A stretch of 64,000 nucleotides of DNA, from contig CM076956.1 of assembly GCA_039566865.1 (NCBI GenBank), positions 14,271,511-14,335,510 of the forward strand, in the 5' to 3' direction. Each line of letters opens with the position of its first letter. Within the stretch, counting starts at the first letter, position 1. Under the pieces are notes generated by a model. That model was not told the DNA's origin, ran no database searches, and was given only the letters and a program-made list of their open reading frames with translations. The DNA is from Aurelia coerulea (Eukaryota > Cnidaria > Scyphozoa > Semaeostomeae > Ulmaridae). Below, in pieces: positions 59,917-64,000 of this stretch. The position numbers and the translations under genes were made by a program.

Positions 59917-60525
59917 CCAACAAGGGCAGATTTTGTAATGCAATAGCAACAATTGCGTTTGATTGACACCTGAATTCAAAGCGATTAGCAATCTCAGACA
60001 AAGGAAATTCTCTCAACCAGTAATTCAAAACAAACAAAGCCGCAAAAGTTGCACTGAAAACAGTAGGGCAAACTCTTGCCTCGTCCAAGCCAAAGATGTT
60101 TTTTAAGAGAAGTTACATATGTGCTGATAACGAAGGAAGAAGGGTTAAATCTAAAGCTCTGCCTGGCAGATTTTGCTTATTTGATTCAGGAGCTGTTTTG
60201 TAATTGTTTCATTTAATCCCTAAATGAGCGAGAATTACAATGCCTCCTGCTCGGCTTCTGAATCAAATAAACAAAATCCACCACACAGAACTTTAGATTT
60301 ACCCTTCTTCTTTCGTTATAAGCACATAACTTCTCTCAAAACCATCTTTCGCTTGCACGAGGCAAGAGTTTGCCCTACTAGTTTCGGGGAAACTTTTGCG
60401 GCTTTGTTTGTTTTGAATTACTGGTTGAAGGAATTTCCATTGTTTGCAATAGCTAATCACTTTGAATTGAGGTGTCAATCAAACCAAACGCAACTGTTGC
60501 TATTGTATTACAAAATCTGCCATTG
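59917..60525. mobile_element. Foldback (Mutator-like) MITE, copy 3
   Basis: 609 bp, same family as 8621-9219. Flanked by the exact 9-bp direct repeat TTGTACCTT (59908-59916 and 60526-60534). Arms less alike than in copy 1, so older. Confidence 0.88.
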
Positions 60526-60557
60526 TTGTACCTTAAATAAAATCATTGCTGTCCCTA

Positions 60558-60888
<331 letters not shown>

Positions 60889-61357
60889 ATATTCAAAGTA
60901 GGCACAAGTATACAAAGTAGGCACAAGTATACAAAAAAGCTATACAGTGCAAGCTAGTAAATTCAAGCCATGTCTATCAACAGAAAATAAAGAACTTAAC
61001 ACAAAATCGAATAGATTTAGACAAAAATTTTACAAATTAGAAATAAAAAACTGAAAATAAAACCAAATAAATTACCAGATTTTTACAAATTTTTATAATT
61101 TTCCTTATTCAGTGTTCACAATGGAACAATTTCTAGTTGCTAAAGATCCCAAGCTGAGCGAAGAAAAGTCAACACATTCTACTTTCATCTCCATTGCAGT
61201 TCTCAATTTTCCTTTCAAGACCAAGTCAAGCAGACCCAAGAATCAACTATGATTGGTTTTCCATTTGAATGTTCAATGTGTGGTCTCCCTTGAGCTTCAG
61301 AAGAGCTAATGCTTTGAACTTTATGTAACTGAAAAGATAGTTGTTGATTTCACTCAC

Positions 61358-61426
61358 CTGTCCAAGTGCAAAGTGAGTTGTAAAGAACAAAATTGCAACT
61401 AAGAATGCGAACATCTCTCGCTTCAT
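61358..61426 (-). CDS. FRRS1-like: FRRS1-like exon 1, signal peptide
   Basis: ATG at 61426; 23 codons, MKREMFAFLVAILFFTTHFA then LGQ, donor CAG|GTGAGT, phase 0. Basic start, hydrophobic core and small residues before the likely cleavage after ALG make a clear secretory signal. No other ATG upstream in frame gives a better leader. Confidence 0.85.
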
Positions 61427-61965
61427 GTTGATCGTGGAAGTCTACAAAAAAGAACAACAAATCATTCATCAGCTGCAGGTGTGCATGCAAAGGTTTTCAA
61501 ACACTGGGCAATCACAACAAAATTGAAGTTTCAGGAATATTGTAGAATATGATCTATTGACCAATATCAAACGTTCTTCTCTTATTGGCTGATTAAAAGC
61601 TCACTTAAAGTTCGAGGCTAAGTTTAAGTATTCATATCAAAATTTAGGTGTCGCCAAGGCGTTAAAACTTTTGTTTTGTCTTAGAGGAGGCTGTTTAGCA
61701 TCACACCTGCTCCACGGTATTCGTCACTTTATGAAGGCTCCATTCTTCTAGTTTCTAAAGAATTATATGCCTTTTAATTCCCGGATGTAAAACATTTGCA
61801 AAGTGTTTGGAATTTTAGGGACATGAAAGCTTTAAAACCGATATTTTATTCATATCAAATTTCGGAGATTTAAATGTCCGGAACTAAATGTCTGCACCTG
61901 GTTTCAAACTCTAAAAGAGACTCATAACAATAAAATAATCAGGTCGTAAGTGAAGACACGTTTGT

Positions 61966-62100
61966 TCTCAATTCATGTAAATGACTTACCTGACTCTGCA
62001 ACAAGGGGAGAACTAGTTATGTTTGCTGATGACACTACAATATTATGTATAGGTGATAATATTGAAGAAGTAATAGATCCACATTTAAACATATCATGGG
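61966..62100 (+). mobile_element. LINE reverse-transcriptase fragment
   Basis: Encodes FSIHVNDLPDSATRGELVMF and ADDTTI, the catalytic FADD box of CR1/L2-type reverse transcriptases, on about 45 codons only. Confidence 0.7.
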
Positions 62101-62666
62101 GGTCAACAAGCAGTGCGTTAGATAGGTGTTAAATCTTCCAAGCCGTTCGCAACCAATAAGTAAATCTGACCTGCTTTTCATGATTTATTTATTAATTTGA
62201 TGAGACAATTAAAATTTAAAACAAACATCATGATGTGAACTAAAGAAACTGCAGCTGCTCTTTAAACTCATGGAACTAAGCATTTTGAAACAGATACATA
62301 TCCATCCTTTCTTTACTATTTCAACAAAACATTCTGCAGAAAACAATCTGTGGCCAAAAGTTTAGTTGTTGAGAAAGTTTTGCTGAGGTTTATAAAAAGA
62401 TATCTGTAAACAAATGATTCGTGGTGCAAAATTTAAAATAGCCTTAAATAACGGACTCATCATATTAAACCCATGAACGCAACAAAAACACCGAAATCAG
62501 TAGGAGACTATTAACTCCTGTAAAAGAAACAATAACCAAAATAAGCCTGTGACAAGAGAAAATCTGTTAAATCCTGTAAGACAAAACCAAATTAACCTTA
62601 AAACCTGAAAGGAAAGAAATCAGTTAATAACTCACCAGTAACCGCTGAAAAGATAAACGTGAAATC

Positions 62667-62704
62667 ACCAAATACTAGTTTCGTCGCACTCTCATCAGTT
62701 TGGT
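62667..62704 (-). ncRNA. Hammerhead ribozyme motif, Penelope type
   Basis: Minus strand: ACCAAA (62704-62699), CTGATGA (62698-62692), a 9-nt stem II region, GAAAC (62682-62678), TAGTA, then TTTGGT (62672-62667). ACCAAA and TTTGGT pair perfectly as helix I. Helix III is ACTAGT, self-complementary, with GUA as cleavage triplet. The 9-nt stem II region pairs poorly (one G-C), so activity is uncertain. Confidence 0.65.
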
Positions 62705-62924
62705 TCATGCGAAGAACAAATTACCAATAAAAGCAAGCCACTTTTATAGCAGATGCACAGAACAAAACCGACACGTCATTAGCACCCAAGCCACTTGTTG
62801 GCTAAACCCAATAGACAACCGCCAAAGATCAAAGCCTTTGGCGCAAATTAGAGCAATTGCAACGTGAAAACAATCTCCTTCTGTCGGCAGAGGGAGGGAT
62901 CCCGAAGTTTAATAAACACCGCTT

Positions 62925-63631
62925 CTAAACCTTGAGGTGGAAGGCAGACCTAGCCCTACCCAAAATTCGGAAACAATCCTCGCTATAGTTGCTACCACAC
63001 TCATTACTGCTCAGTAAGTGAGTACCAATGGCAGAATCACTTTCTTGTTTAGCCGGACCAGCTTTACATTTTCGTTTTGGTTGACACCCACCGTTGCACC
63101 TGTCAGTACCTTTCCTTACTGCTAGGGGCACATGTTGTCTCATCCGGTGAGCAAGTCTTTGGGATGTCCTACCTACGTAGCGAGCATCGCACTCACACGT
63201 AAATGCATACACAACATTACTCAAGTTAATGGCAGTTATGACATCCTTTTGCACCTTAGGCAACATACGAAGAGACCCGAAAATGACCCTAGACTCAACT
63301 GTGTTGTAACAACGATTGATAGCTTAACGAATTTGACCTTCAAACCTGTAAGACGAATCACCGATATATGGCAAACTAATGTAAACCGGACACTTCTTCG
63401 GACCAATAACCTTGTCCGATGACCAAGTAGAGAGTTTCCTTTCAACACACCGATTAACAACATGGTCTGGGTAATCATTCTGCCTGAACAGATCTTTCAA
63501 CATACACATTTCCGAGTCTAAATAACACGGGGGAAAAATAACCAAAGCCCTGTGCACAAGATTGAAGATTAGATTGATCTTGTATTTGTTAGGACTAATT
63601 GAGTCCCACCTAACATACTGACCAGTAAATG
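62925..63631 (-). pseudogene. Penelope-like ORF, C-terminal half
   Basis: Single frame broken by one TAA (63326-63324). Upstream part: VRWDSISPNKYKINLIFNLV and CMLKDLFRQNDYPDHVVNRC, the post-RT connector of Penelope-like proteins. Downstream: VVYAFTCECDARYVGRTSQR and LAHRMRQHVP, a GIY-YIG nuclease in which GIY appears as VVY and YIG as YVG. A Cys/His-type insert (CNGGCQPKRKC) follows. The stop after HLKV at 62925 is the natural end. Confidence 0.82.
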
Positions 63632-64000
63632 TGGGCTTACATTAGATTGCCATATATCGGTGATTCGTCTCACAGGTTTGAAGGTCAAATTCGTTAAGCT
63701 ATCAATCGTTGTTACAGCACCGTTGATTCTGGGGTCATTTTCGGGTCTCTTCGTATGTTGCCTAAGGTCCAAAAGGATGTCATACCTGCCATTAACTAAT
63801 GTAATATTGTGTATGAATTTACGTGTGAGTGCGATGCTCGCTACGTAGGTAGGACATCCCAAAGACTTGCTCACCGGATGAGACAACATGTGCCCCTAGC
63901 AATAAGGAAAGGTACTGACAGGTGCAACGGTGGGTGTCAACCAAAACGAAAATGTAAAGCTGGTCCGGCTAAACAAGAAAGTGATTCTGCCATTGGTACT
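63632..64000 (+). mobile_element. Penelope-like element, plus copy (partial)
   Basis: Inverse copy of 63000-63380 reaching the right edge. Carries the same in-frame TAA at the connector and a second TAA before the nuclease (in the AAC-TAA-TGT context). The nuclease core YEFTCECDARYVGRTSQRLA is otherwise kept. 5' truncated at the junction. Confidence 0.8.

Larger units (their letters stand above)
62640..63631 (-). mobile_element. Penelope-like element, minus copy
   Basis: Minus-strand order: end of reverse transcriptase and linker (63631-63324), GIY-YIG nuclease (63266-62925), 3' UTR, hammerhead (62704-62667). It meets a second copy head to head at 63631/63632. Confidence 0.82.

Overview
The window is animal nuclear DNA: AT-rich, intron-rich, and full of degraded transposable elements. 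Three protein-coding genes can be reconstructed exon by exon from protein similarity and splice-phase agreement. Their sequences, together with Penelope-like elements carrying hammerhead ribozymes, CR1/L2-type LINE remnants and abundant short inverted-repeat elements, suggest a marine invertebrate, most likely an anthozoan cnidarian (coral or anemone). That placement is an inference. Nothing prokaryotic or viral is visible.

Layout. (1) 1-3123, minus strand: the 5' part of SMCR8 (three exons, continuing off the left edge). (2) 3665-8440, plus strand: the first four exons of IFT25/HSPB11, head to head with SMCR8 over a 541-bp shared intergenic region. Its first intron holds a broken Penelope-like element with hammerhead sequences. 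(3) 8621-27190: no host exon recognised; a 599-bp foldback element, a 6.8-kb array of ~1.05-kb tandem repeats, then nested and dispersed inverted-repeat elements. The terminal exon of IFT25 was not found. (4) 28.3-30.0 kb: LINE remnants in both orientations with A/T-rich tails. (5) 61426 down to 30898, minus strand: a gene of at least 17 exons and 570 codons for a secreted-then-membrane protein with signal peptide, two tandem DOMON domains and a cytochrome b561 core, of the FRRS1 (ferric-chelate reductase 1) type. Its introns hold most of the repeats, including a nearly complete LINE reverse transcriptase inserted among GC-rich foldback sequence (44.4-47.2 kb). (6) 61966-64000: a LINE fragment and two Penelope-like copies arranged head to head.

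The three genes do not form a pathway. SMCR8 belongs to the C9orf72-WDR41 autophagy/GTPase-regulating complex, IFT25 to the intraflagellar transport B complex, and the DOMON-b561 protein to trans-membrane electron transfer. Linked expression is plausible only for the divergent SMCR8/IFT25 pair. The clearest biological points are the exon-for-exon duplication of the DOMON module, the hammerheads with self-complementary helix III in two Penelope families, and the ~1.05-kb tandem array whose unit has inverted-repeat ends.
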